NCBI RefSeq assembly: GCF_022095695.1
Contig: NZ_JAIFZM010000005.1
Coordinates: 62,001 to 126,000, forward strand
From: Oceanobacillus jordanicus
GTDB taxonomy: Bacteria; Bacillota; Bacilli; Bacillales; Amphibacillaceae
Reading direction: 5' to 3'
Length of the DNA: 64,000 bases
The notes under the pieces were generated by a model. It saw only the letters and a program-made list of their open reading frames with translations, was not told the DNA's origin and did no database searches. How positions within the stretch are numbered: position 1 is the stretch's first letter; every line of letters begins with the position of its first letter. This document shows positions 16,116-23,128 of this stretch, piece after piece. A program made the translations under genes and the position numbers.

Positions 16116-16998
16116 CATCAGAAGCCTGCGCTTGTGCTTCTTGCATTTCTAGGTGTACGTCCAGTAATTCGATTAAGCCAACTAGTTCAGCCTCAGTTGC
16201 CGGATCACTCATCTTGACGTTGTTGTCTTCAACGTATTTACCGATCTTGGCATTAGTTGTTATTCCAAGCTGTTTGAATTTCTGTTTCATTTCTTTTCTC
16301 AACTTTTGGAGCGGATCTTCTTCTTTAGGATTGTCTTCTGGTTGATCAATTGTATCTGGGTTTGGAGTAATATCTTTGCGCTCCTTTGGTTTGTATCCCT
16401 GAGCACCTTGCCCTTCCCCGTTGTTAATCGTTTCATCGTCAAACTCTAGACCGTATTGCTTCTTAAGAGCACGTTGCTGAACATGCTTTCCAAACATATC
16501 TGCTGTCCATTTCTTCCAGTTATCTTTGTTTTGGCCAGTAAACATATGATCCACTTCCGTAATATCCATAATCACTGTAACTGGTCTGTGGTCATCTCTA
16601 TAAGCAATAGAGTATGCGCCAATGATCTTCCCTCGAGGGAAACCAATTTCATGCTGCACAACTTCCATTTCTTTGGTTTCTTTGTTCATAGCAATTTTAA
16701 ATTCGTCATTCTCATGAACCATCTGCGTATCTGGTGGCTGGAATCCTTCTTTTTCTCGAGCCTTAGAAAGGTAAGCTTCTGCAGCAAACTGGATGCGTGC
16801 TGTGTTGCCATACTTGATAAAAAAGATTTCATTTTTAAATGGATCAAGTCCATAAGATGCAGCCTTATGTGCAAAGAGTAGAAACTCCTGATCGTTTGCT
16901 GTTGGAGCAATTGAACCCCTTATTACTTCTAAGACTTCTGGTTTGAATGCTTCCTGAATTTCTGGTGTGATATGTGCTTGTAATTGGTTATTTGCCAT
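16099..16998 (-). CDS. recT: RecT/Bet-family single-strand annealing protein
   Basis: A 299-residue protein of the RecT/Bet type, recognised from YGLDPFKNEIFFIKYGNTARIQ, from FQPPDTQMVHENDEFK and from WTADMFGKHVQQRALKKQYG. It anneals complementary single strands in phage recombination. The C-terminal third is acidic and flexible. The usual exonuclease partner is absent; a Rad50/SbcC-like ATPase is encoded two genes upstream instead. ATG 16998 overlaps the DUF6906 stop and has AGGAGG ahead of it. Confidence 0.85.
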   Translation of the reverse strand: MANNQLQAHITPEIQEAFKPEVLEVIRGSIAPTANDQEFLLFAHKAASYGLDPFKNEIFFIKYGNTARIQFAAEAYLSKAREKEGFQPPDTQMVHENDEFKIAMNKETKEMEVVQHEIGFPRGKIIGAYSIAYRDDHRPVTVIMDITEVDHMFTGQNKDNWKKWTADMFGKHVQQRALKKQYGLEFDDETINNGEGQGAQGYKPKERKDITPNPDTIDQPEDNPKEEDPLQKLRKEMKQKFKQLGITTNAKIGKYVEDNNVKMSDPATEAELVGLIELLDVHLEMQEAQAQASDDETLD

Positions 16999-17171
16999 TA
17001 CTGATTTCCTCCTAAATGAATATTTTTGCTGTTGCCAGTTTCCCTATGAACAACTACTAACCGTTGCTCGAGATGCGCAAGATCCTTTACTATAAGCCAG
17101 TTGTTCGGGTTAAGCTTTTTGGATGTTAGAATGTCCTTGTGTCTGCGGGTGGGCTTTTTTCCGTGTTTCAT
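16998..17171 (-). CDS. DUF6906-family small phage protein (57 aa)
   Basis: A 57-residue frame, start ATG 17171 and stop TAA 16998, sharing one base with the genes on each side. It begins MKHGKKPTRRHKDIL and has LNPNNWLIVKDL followed by VHRETGNSKNI, the pattern of a small family (DUF6906) found beside recombination genes in Firmicute phages. Its function is not known. Confidence 0.72.
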   Translation of the reverse strand: MKHGKKPTRRHKDILTSKKLNPNNWLIVKDLAHLEQRLVVVHRETGNSKNIHLGGNQ

Positions 17172-18685
17172 TACTCTTCAACCTCAATTGTCAATTCCTG
17201 ACCTGCCACTACTCGACTAATGATCAGCTGACCAGTTGGTTCTTTGAACTTGGTAATGGATTCAGCGTTATCTACAAATACTGGAGCAACTAGATCACTT
17301 TGTTCGGATAGCACTTCTCTAAGTTCTAACCCTGCTCTAATGCCTTCCGATAAAGAAAGCTTGCGATAACCTTTGCCATCCATTTCAATCTCAAAGTCTG
17401 GCTTAATGTCCCCGTTCTTCTGCTCTTTAAATAGATTAATAGATAAGATGTCAAACAAGGCTTGTACCTTTTCAGCTTGCAGCTCTGCTTCTTGGGCATA
17501 GAATGCTTTAATGCTGTCAATAATGAAGATGGACTCATTGAGCGAATCAAGTGTATCTTTCTCAGCTGTTTGAGCTTCTTCCAACTGTTCTTTAAGTGCT
17601 TCGATCTGTTTATGCTTAATGATCTCCTGTTGGATTGGAAAACGTTTGTCTTCCAAATCGCGAACCTGGTTAATCTGTTCCGTAACGTCAATGTATTCCA
17701 GTTCTTTTAGCTGCTCTCTTAATGCGTTGCGCTTTGCAACTAAATTTGCATGCTGTTGTTTATACTCTTGTGTGCGTTTTTCTTTATCTTTTTCTACAGC
17801 CTGCACAGCTTCATCATCTAACGGACGTTTACAAGTACGGCAAGTATCTTCAATTACTTCATTCTTAAGCTTTGGCCAGCGTTCCTTAGACATAGCAACC
17901 TGATCCGTAAGAGCCTTCACTTGTGATTGAAGATTGTTATATTCTCGGTTGCTATCACCTGCAGAGTCCGTAACCTTTTCAATTTCTTTAATCTGTTTAA
18001 GCAGCTGACTATCTTCCACCTGCAGAGATTCTAAAGGCACGGTTGGAGCGTTGTTCTCATATTGCTCTTTAAGCGTTTTGGTGCGACTCTGTGCAGCAAT
18101 ATACATTTTTTCTAACTTGGTCTTGTTCTCACGATGTATTTTTTCTAGGTCGGTCATAGAATGTTTCTTAACCAGTTCAGCAAGTTTTTCTGCTTGTGCT
18201 CTAGGCAACTCCTTAAACACTTCTTTATTTGCTGGAGCTGATACATACTTTAAAAGCATTGGTCTTTGCTCCTTAGTTGGGTGCAGCGTAAAAAAGTAAT
18301 TTGGATTGTACAGTGACAAGAAAAGATCTTTATCAAATAGTTTATCCAGTAACTCGTTATAATCCGTTGCTTTGCTTGGAACCTCGTTAATGTAGTAAGT
18401 TGCCTTACCTTTATTTAGAGATCGTCCTAGCAAAGTTTCCATCCCATCAACGCTTAGCAATAGTGAAACCAATGTTTCTTCTGCTTCGTAATTACTAGGA
18501 AATGGGTCGAATTTGGTAGACCCCATTAAGTCTGTACCGTATAATAACCATGTAACAGCTTCTCCAATGGAGCTTTTACCTTTTGTGTTGTCACCAGTGA
18601 TTACCGTGCGCTCGCCAAAGTTTACGGTTAGTTCCTGGTGGCTTTTAAAATTTTGTAGAGTAAGAGATTTAAATTTTATATCCAT
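17171..18685 (-). CDS. Rad50/SbcC-like zinc-hook ATPase
   Basis: A 504-residue SMC-type ATPase. It has Walker A GDNTKGKSS (31-39), two coiled-coil arms around a CRTC zinc hook (282-285), a signature-like LSLSEG (443-448) and Walker B VAPVFVDNAES (466-476). It is about half the length of a bacterial SbcC, so the arms are short. Such proteins bridge DNA ends and normally work with an SbcD/Mre11 nuclease, which is not seen nearby. It is co-transcribed with the annealing protein, so a role in phage recombination is likely. Confidence 0.82.
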   Translation of the reverse strand: MDIKFKSLTLQNFKSHQELTVNFGERTVITGDNTKGKSSIGEAVTWLLYGTDLMGSTKFDPFPSNYEAEETLVSLLLSVDGMETLLGRSLNKGKATYYINEVPSKATDYNELLDKLFDKDLFLSLYNPNYFFTLHPTKEQRPMLLKYVSAPANKEVFKELPRAQAEKLAELVKKHSMTDLEKIHRENKTKLEKMYIAAQSRTKTLKEQYENNAPTVPLESLQVEDSQLLKQIKEIEKVTDSAGDSNREYNNLQSQVKALTDQVAMSKERWPKLKNEVIEDTCRTCKRPLDDEAVQAVEKDKEKRTQEYKQQHANLVAKRNALREQLKELEYIDVTEQINQVRDLEDKRFPIQQEIIKHKQIEALKEQLEEAQTAEKDTLDSLNESIFIIDSIKAFYAQEAELQAEKVQALFDILSINLFKEQKNGDIKPDFEIEMDGKGYRKLSLSEGIRAGLELREVLSEQSDLVAPVFVDNAESITKFKEPTGQLIISRVVAGQELTIEVEE

Positions 18686-18688
18686 TCA

Positions 18689-18874
18689 TTAAGACTCCCT
18701 TCGATAAATGATTAATGCATCTGCTACCATTTCTTCTTCATTAGCACTTGCGCTAAATTTAATGTCAATGACCTCAACATCTGCATTTATTACAAGCCAT
18801 TCATTAATTTTTGCATCTATAATTTCACCTGATATTTGCTTGACTCCAATGCTTCCAGCTACTCCTAAATCCAA
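18689..18874 (-). CDS. Hypothetical phage protein (61 aa)
   Basis: A 61-residue protein starting with TTG at 18874, six bases after AGGGGAGGTGAG. It contains two beta-rich stretches (EWLVINADVEVIDIKFSAS and VADALIIYRRES) and no known motif. It is 3 bases upstream of the zinc-hook ATPase gene and probably co-translated with it. Confidence 0.6.
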   Translation of the reverse strand: MDLGVAGSIGVKQISGEIIDAKINEWLVINADVEVIDIKFSASANEEEMVADALIIYRRES

Positions 18875-18889
18875 TTAACTCACCTCCCC

Positions 18890-18952
18890 TTAAATGATTA
18901 ATGCCAGGAACAATCCGACTGCTATTGCTCCGATTAAGCTTGATCGTTTCAT
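18890..18952 (-). CDS. Phage membrane micropeptide (20 aa)
   Basis: A 20-codon frame, ATG 18952 to TAA 18890, with GGGGGTGAG seven bases before the start. The peptide is MKRSSLIGAIAVGLFLALII: a basic N-terminus followed by one hydrophobic helix. The strong ribosome site and tight packing between neighbours support it as real. Confidence 0.5.
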   Translation of the reverse strand: MKRSSLIGAIAVGLFLALII

Positions 18953-18968
18953 AGATTCTCACCCCCTT

Positions 18969-19058
18969 TCAGTAAGTAACTAATAAATGTCTAATCCAGA
19001 TAAGAACAATTACGAACAACACGTTATAGAACCAATCAGCAGCCGTTAGCTTTTTCAT
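18969..19058 (-). CDS. Phage membrane micropeptide (29 aa)
   Basis: A 29-residue frame from ATG 19058, sharing one base with the stop of the upstream gene in TGATG. It has one hydrophobic helix (VLFVIVLIWI) between polar ends. Coupled start and position in a compact early operon support it; function unknown. Confidence 0.5.
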   Translation of the reverse strand: MKKLTAADWFYNVLFVIVLIWIRHLLVTY

Positions 19059-19297
19059 CAGAACCAATGCCTTTGAGTGTATTCTGCAGAAGCAATTTGT
19101 TCGCTCTTTATCTTCTTCTCATGAAGTGCAAAGAGCTCATTAAATGAATGTTCTATTTGAAATACTGCATTCTTCTTTAAGTCTTGATTGGCAGTCTCTG
19201 CAGCTTTTAATCCATCAAGGCCTGCATTCATTAGATTTTCAATATGATCTAAGACCTTAGGCATGTCCTCCATCTTGTAATGATCTAGTAAAGCCAT
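19058..19297 (-). CDS. Hypothetical early phage protein (79 aa)
   Basis: A 79-residue helical protein, MALLDHYKMEDMPKVLDHIE at the start, with a central AAETANQDLKKNAVFQIEHSF segment. The start ATG 19297 is preceded by AAGGGAGGGAAAC. Not recognised. It belongs to the minus-strand early operon after the Cro-like gene. Confidence 0.6.
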   Translation of the reverse strand: MALLDHYKMEDMPKVLDHIENLMNAGLDGLKAAETANQDLKKNAVFQIEHSFNELFALHEKKIKSEQIASAEYTQRHWF

Positions 19298-19311
19298 TTA
19301 GTTTCCCTCCC

Positions 19312-19608
19312 TTATATATCCCTTGCATAGCTTATTTCTCGATAGAGCTTCATAACTTCTGGATTGTGATATGCATAAGCAGTTGAGTAACGCATTGGAA
19401 TGTTATAGCACTGTTCCATGTCTGTCATTAATACTGCTAGGCGTGTTGTACGAACTGGTTCTTTGCCTTTCTTTATTTCCTTGAAACGTTCACGGAAGCT
19501 TTCTAGTTCTTCATGCTTCATTCGTCTGCAGCTCCTCTCATTCGATAATTTGTTTCTCTTTTGAAAATGAGTTATCGTAACGTCTACCCACGTTTTATTT
19601 TTCACCAC
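19312..19608 (-). CDS. Hypothetical early phage protein (98 aa)
   Basis: A 98-residue basic protein starting with GTG at 19608, overlapping the DUF771 gene by 7 bases. It is rich in Arg and Lys (KRNKLSNERSCRRMKHEELESFRERF) with a C-terminal IPMRYSTAYAYHNPEVMKLY. I do not recognise it. Confidence 0.55.
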   Translation of the reverse strand: MVKNKTWVDVTITHFQKRNKLSNERSCRRMKHEELESFRERFKEIKKGKEPVRTTRLAVLMTDMEQCYNIPMRYSTAYAYHNPEVMKLYREISYARDI

Positions 19609-19871
19609 TCAGATACAATTTCCTCGATTGCTTTAAAGGTAGGTTGTGCAAGCCACCACCGTTTTCGATTTTTCTTGCGTTCATGAACTCTGATTCTTGG
19701 ATCACGTAGAATTTCTTCTTCTAAATACCTGACTGACATGCAAGTTAATTCGGAAAGCTTGTTAATGTCTACCAATAGCAATTGCTGATTAATTTGCTTC
19801 TCCAATTCACCTTCGATAAACTTTTGAACTGCTTTTTCATCAATACTTACTTGTACTTGTGCGGGAATCAC
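19602..19871 (-). CDS. DUF771-family phage protein
   Basis: An 89-residue protein with the pattern of DUF771: an N-terminal helical segment, then LSELTCMSVRYLEEEILRDPRI with helix-turn-helix character, and a Trp-rich KRWWLAQPTFKAIEEI near the end. Such proteins are common as the second early gene after cro in Firmicute phages. It may bind DNA; its role is undefined. Confidence 0.72.
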   Translation of the reverse strand: MIPAQVQVSIDEKAVQKFIEGELEKQINQQLLLVDINKLSELTCMSVRYLEEEILRDPRIRVHERKKNRKRWWLAQPTFKAIEEIVSEW

Positions 19872-19883
19872 GCTACATTCCTC

Positions 19884-20066
19884 CTAGATACCCAGGATCT
19901 TTTTAATGTGTTTAATATGTTCTTGTGCTTTTGGACCAGTTCTCTTTCCGTTAAGAATATCGGATAAATAAGGTCCGGATATCCCTAATACTTTTGCTAA
20001 TTCAGCGTGCTTCATTTTCTTCTTATAAAGTTCTGAACGAACTCGAATACTTAAGTCCTCTGACAT
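19884..20066 (-). CDS. Cro-like HTH repressor
   Basis: A 60-residue protein that is essentially one HTH_3 domain (KMKHAELAKVLGISGPYLSDILNGKRTGPKAQEHI). Its position opposite the CI-like gene identifies it as the early, Cro-type regulator. ATG 20066 is preceded by GGGGTGAAATC. Its likely promoter is 240 bases upstream and reads through the opposing promoter. Confidence 0.82.
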   Translation of the reverse strand: MSEDLSIRVRSELYKKKMKHAELAKVLGISGPYLSDILNGKRTGPKAQEHIKHIKKILGI

Positions 20067-20157
20067 GATTTCACCCCACTTTTATTTAGTTACACCTTCG
20101 TTGGCTAGGTGTCACAGCGCATAATTAAACTTATGGCTAAATAATTAGCAAAAACCA

Positions 20158-20186
20158 TTGACAAATATTAAAACTAGTTTTAATAT
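20158..20186 (+). promoter_or_regulatory. Candidate repressor promoter with operator in spacer
   Basis: TTGACA (20158-20163), a 17-bp spacer and TAATAT (20181-20186) form a near-ideal sigma-A promoter reading toward the CI-like gene. The palindrome at 20168-20183 fills the spacer and reaches into the -10 box, so bound repressor should block polymerase. Confidence 0.72.
20168..20183. promoter_or_regulatory. Repressor operator, copy 1
   Basis: A perfect 16-bp palindrome, TTAAAACTAGTTTTAA, inside the plus-strand promoter. It is the reference copy for the two others at 20321 and 20352. Confidence 0.75.
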
Positions 20187-20314
20187 AAAGCCATAGCTAA
20201 ATAAGACTTTAAAAAGCCTGCAACATCACATTTTACCTGCTCCCCAGCATTGAAAATGTATTTAGATAGGTCGAATTTTTTATTGTCTTTTTGCTAATCA
20301 AATAGCTTACCTAG

Positions 20315-20343
20315 AGTATATTAAATCTAGTTTTAAAAGTCAA
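20315..20343 (-). promoter_or_regulatory. Candidate early (cro-side) promoter with operator in spacer
   Basis: On the minus strand, TTGACT (20338-20343), a 17-bp spacer and TATACT (20315-20320) make a strong promoter reading left toward the Cro-like gene. Operator copy 2 lies in the spacer. It faces the plus-strand promoter, and the two transcripts would overlap by roughly 115 bp. Confidence 0.72.
20321..20336. promoter_or_regulatory. Repressor operator, copy 2
   Basis: TTAAATCTAGTTTTAA, one mismatch from copy 1, positioned in the spacer of the minus-strand promoter. Confidence 0.72.
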
Positions 20344-20351
20344 CATCAAAA

Positions 20352-20367
20352 TAAAATCTAGTTTTAA
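20352..20367. promoter_or_regulatory. Repressor operator, copy 3
   Basis: TAAAATCTAGTTTTAA, two mismatches from copy 1. It begins 31 bp after copy 2, close to three helical turns, so dimers could bind cooperatively on one face. It lies just upstream of the cI-like ribosome site. Confidence 0.7.
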
Positions 20368-20399
20368 CTTTAGGAGTGCCAAGGAAAGGAAACATTGAT

Positions 20400-20822
20400 A
20401 TGACGGCTTTTGACCGCTTAAAAAAACTTTGCGATGAACAAGGTATTTCAGTAAATAATCTAGAAGAAAAACTTGGAATTGGTAAAAATTCTTTATATTC
20501 TTGGAAGAAAAATATTCCTAAAGGAACAAACCTAATCAGGGTAGCCGACTACTTTGACGTATCCACTGATTACCTACTTGGTCGTACAGATAAGAAAAGA
20601 TATTATGAACTTACTGATAAGGACGAAAGAGACATACAGAAAGAATTAGAAAACATTTTAAATGATTTTAACAACAGTGGTTTCGCCATGGCAGATGGAA
20701 GTACGCCTGATGAACTGGATCCAGAAGATAGAGAACTATTATTAGCATCCTTAGAACAATCACTTCGTATAGCAAAGAGAATTGCGAAGAAGAAATTCAC
20801 CCCTAATAAATATAGAGACTAG
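20400..20822 (+). CDS. CI-like HTH repressor
   Basis: The start ATG 20400 with AAGGAAAGGA nine bases before it gives 140 residues; a GTG at 20376 would extend it by 8 but lacks a good ribosome site. The N-terminal HTH_3 domain (MTAFDRLKKLCDEQGISVNN, then LGIGKNSLYSWKKN and FDVSTDYLLGRTD) is followed by an acidic, helical tail. There is no LexA-type peptidase domain, so the repressor is not self-cleaving. It is more like ImmR of ICEBs1, inactivated by the ImmA-type peptidase encoded 10 bases downstream. Confidence 0.85.
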   Translation: MTAFDRLKKLCDEQGISVNNLEEKLGIGKNSLYSWKKNIPKGTNLIRVADYFDVSTDYLLGRTDKKRYYELTDKDERDIQKELENILNDFNNSGFAMADGSTPDELDPEDRELLLASLEQSLRIAKRIAKKKFTPNKYRD

Positions 20823-20832
20823 GAGTGGGCTT

Positions 20833-21249
20833 GTGGATATTAAAAAGAAGGTTGATCAACTAGTTAGGACACACAACACCAATAACCCATACGTGATAGC
20901 TGAAGCAATGGGTATAGTGGTTAGACATGTCCCACTTGGTAATATTTTAGGATTCCATACTAGACAGTGTCGTGTTTCTCTTATTCATGTAAACGAGTCA
21001 TTATCTACTGAGCAACAAATATTTACTTGTTCTCATGAAATGGGACACGCCATTTTACATCCAGAAGTTAGCACACCATTTTTAAAATCTAGTACCTATT
21101 TTTCAAATGAAAAAATTGAAAAAGAAGCCAATGAGTTTGCAATAGAATTATTGCTGTCTAAAGAGGTTGTTAATCCTATAACGGTTCAAGATGCAATTGA
21201 GTCTTATCGTATACCTAAACAACTTCTTTATAAAAAAATTTACCCTTAA
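20833..21249 (+). CDS. ImmA/IrrE-family metallopeptidase
   Basis: GTG 20833, with AGGAG upstream at 20821-20825, gives 138 residues. The zinc motif HEMGH (about 68-72) and the downstream EKEANEFA segment supplying the third ligand define the ImmA/IrrE family. Such enzymes cleave the partner HTH repressor to induce the element. It forms an operon with the CI-like gene. Confidence 0.87.
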   Translation: MDIKKKVDQLVRTHNTNNPYVIAEAMGIVVRHVPLGNILGFHTRQCRVSLIHVNESLSTEQQIFTCSHEMGHAILHPEVSTPFLKSSTYFSNEKIEKEANEFAIELLLSKEVVNPITVQDAIESYRIPKQLLYKKIYP

Positions 21250-21291
21250 AACAGAACAAGCATTCTTATTTTAGGAGGTGATGCAAACCGT

Positions 21292-22521
21292 TTGTCCCCC
21301 AAAAAACGTCTACCCACGTTAGAAAAAGGGATGATTAAATTGAAATTAAACAAGTCAAAAAAGGATCCAGAAGTATACTTTTATATCGGTAAAGATAAAG
21401 AAAAGTTATGGATGTATCGACATAAGTATTATGATGATTCCGGAAAGCGTAAAGAGAAGAAAAAAAGCAGCTTTAAATCTGAAAAGGAAGCAATTAAAGC
21501 ACTATTAGAAGTCAAGTCTGAAACTATTAAAGGAAACACTCGTCAAGTTCAGTATGATCGAATGACTGTATCAGAATGGATTGATATTTGGTATGAAACT
21601 TATAGTAAAGATTGGGAGATAACGACAAGGGTCCAACGAAAGAAATCTATAGATAAACAGATCAAACCGCGTATTGGAAAATATACCCTTCAGAAGTTAG
21701 ACAGGACTACGTATAAAAGAGTTTTTATAAATGGTCTGCTTAAAACTCACAAACCCAGTTCTGTTCAATGGCACCATAATGTGTTCATGGGAGTTGTTAA
21801 CGCAGCAGTTGATGATGAAATACTTTCCCACAACAAATTTAAAAAGATGGGAATTGAGAAGGATGAAATTCTTGAAAACTTCCTCACTCCTGAAGAGTTA
21901 AGTATTTTTCTCGAAACTTCTAAGAAGCGAAATAACATAACTGCTCATTCAATGATTTTGTTGTTGGCTTTTACTGGGTTACGTCAGGGGGAAGCTTTTG
22001 GATTAAATTGGGGAAATATTGATCTAAAAAAGAAAACGATAACTGTAGATTGTACTAGAGATAATCATGGCCTGAGAACCCCTAAAACTAAAAACAGTTA
22101 TCGAACTATTAAAGTCGATGATCTTATTATAGACCAACTCCTAGCATACCAAAAGTGGTGTTTAGAAACAAAATTCCAATATGGTATGAAGCTTGATAAG
22201 AAGAATGATTATGTATTTATATCAAACCAAAGTGGAGCCCCTTGTAGTTACATGGTTTTGCAACATGCCTTTAAATCAATATACAAACAACTAGACAAAG
22301 ATGAAATTAAAATTAATCACATAACACCTCACGGATTAAGGCACACACATGCAACGATCTTAATAAACAATGGTACGCCACCAAAAACTGTCGCTAAACG
22401 TCTTGGAAATAATGTAGATATGATATACAAAGTTTATTCGCATTCTACCCAGGAAGTCGAGGAAATAGCAGTTAGTGCATTCACCAATCGTCTATTTGGG
22501 GCTAAAACTGGGGCTAATTAA
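21292..22521 (+). CDS. int: Phage tyrosine integrase
   Basis: A 409-residue tyrosine recombinase with an N-terminal Arm-binding domain, a SAM-like core-binding domain (about 90-190) and the catalytic domain. Active-site residues seen are Arg231 (TGLRQGEAFGL), His347 and Arg350 (HGLRHTHA), and nucleophile Tyr382 (VYSHSTQEV). It starts with TTG at 21292 after AGGAGGTGATG. It is the last phage gene before the chromosomal sirA, as expected beside attR. Confidence 0.92.
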   Translation: MSPKKRLPTLEKGMIKLKLNKSKKDPEVYFYIGKDKEKLWMYRHKYYDDSGKRKEKKKSSFKSEKEAIKALLEVKSETIKGNTRQVQYDRMTVSEWIDIWYETYSKDWEITTRVQRKKSIDKQIKPRIGKYTLQKLDRTTYKRVFINGLLKTHKPSSVQWHHNVFMGVVNAAVDDEILSHNKFKKMGIEKDEILENFLTPEELSIFLETSKKRNNITAHSMILLLAFTGLRQGEAFGLNWGNIDLKKKTITVDCTRDNHGLRTPKTKNSYRTIKVDDLIIDQLLAYQKWCLETKFQYGMKLDKKNDYVFISNQSGAPCSYMVLQHAFKSIYKQLDKDEIKINHITPHGLRHTHATILINNGTPPKTVAKRLGNNVDMIYKVYSHSTQEVEEIAVSAFTNRLFGAKTGAN

Positions 22522-22558
22522 CTTAGGTTAGCCCCTCAACCCTTGTAGCATAAGGGTT
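22510..22558. other. Two hairpins at the prophage-chromosome junction, candidate att region
   Basis: GGGGCTAA/TTAGCCCC (22510-22535, straddling the integrase stop) and AACCCTT/AAGGGTT (22538-22558) form two stems between integrase and sirA. One attachment core should lie in or near this stretch. The other end of the prophage is outside the window, so the core cannot be defined. Confidence 0.45.
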
Positions 22559-22576
22559 TTAACGGCTGTTATCGAA

Positions 22577-23038
22577 TTAATGATAAGAATACAATACTTG
22601 TCCACTTTTTGGTTCACGTATACGAATAACTGGTGATACCCAGCCATATTGCGCTGTATTTTCTCCAATGATAAAGAAGGTAGAGTCAATCTCCCGTAAT
22701 ATTGGAAACAATATCTCTTCAGCTTCCAGTATTGTTTCACAACGAAATTTTAAATGTTTTTCACTTATATGTAAAGGAATATTAGTCGAATTTTTATATA
22801 ATCGTAAAAAATCTCTTGTTTCGTATGAAAACATCGTTTTATCCAGCTTCTCTTCTACGATCTTACAGAACTGTGTTCCAGGAAAAGGATAGGTACTATA
22901 GTCATATTGCATTTGTAGCTCCGGTCTTTGCTGACATTCTTTCTGATAATGTTTTATAAAACGATAAAGAATATCACTTTTATGGAAGTAATGCCAAGAA
23001 AACTCTTCCTTCATCCGGAATACAGTATATTCATACAT
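22577..23038 (-). CDS. sirA: SirA, sporulation inhibitor of DNA replication
   Basis: A 153-residue protein resembling B. subtilis SirA (YneE): MKEEFSWHYFHKSDILYRFI near the start and a C-terminal TAQYGWVSPV that matches the family's RYGWLNPV. SirA binds DnaA domain I to block new replication rounds in sporulating cells. Gene order sirA-tkt supports it. ATG 23038 has GGGGGAAG eight bases upstream. The last dozen residues run past the usual C-terminus toward the integrase, so the prophage may have altered the tail. Confidence 0.8.
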   Translation of the reverse strand: MYEYTVFRMKEEFSWHYFHKSDILYRFIKHYQKECQQRPELQMQYDYSTYPFPGTQFCKIVEEKLDKTMFSYETRDFLRLYKNSTNIPLHISEKHLKFRCETILEAEEILFPILREIDSTFFIIGENTAQYGWVSPVIRIREPKSGQVLYSYH

Positions 23039-23062
23039 ACTAAACTTCCCCCTTTTCCTTCT

Positions 23063-23128
23063 ATTATACGGAAAGAAGCTTTAAAATAATGTCGGTTCAT
23101 CGGAGATATTTTAACTTGTTTTGTCGAG
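23063..23128 (-). promoter_or_regulatory. sirA promoter with candidate Spo0A boxes
   Basis: A TATAAT -10 lies at 23063-23068 (minus strand) without a clear -35. Two Spo0A-box-like heptamers, TGTCGGT at 23090-23096 and TGTCGAG at 23122-23128, are 32 bp apart. B. subtilis sirA is known to be switched on by Spo0A. Each box differs from TGTCGAA by one base or two. Confidence 0.45.

Larger units (their letters stand above)
20067..20399. promoter_or_regulatory. Lysogeny control region between cro-like and cI-like genes
   Basis: A 333-bp non-coding region holding two strong face-to-face promoters and three copies of a 16-bp palindromic operator, listed separately. It also has GCTAA-type inverted repeats (20136-20149, and a weaker one at 20293-20306). 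No LexA-type box (CGAACN4GTTCG) was seen in it. Confidence 0.8.

Noticed and set aside
16456-16881. A 141-codon plus-strand open frame
   Set aside because: It is antisense to the annealing-protein gene, has no credible start signal, and interrupts a well-supported operon.
20108-20140. A nearer cro promoter, TTGCTA-N17-TTAATT on the minus strand
   Set aside because: Both boxes are weak compared with the TTGACT-N17-TATACT promoter and no operator overlaps it, although it cannot be fully excluded.
22528-22740. A 70-codon minus-strand frame overlapping the end of sirA
   Set aside because: It lies in another frame of sirA and has no ribosome site; the SirA frame is supported by similarity and context.
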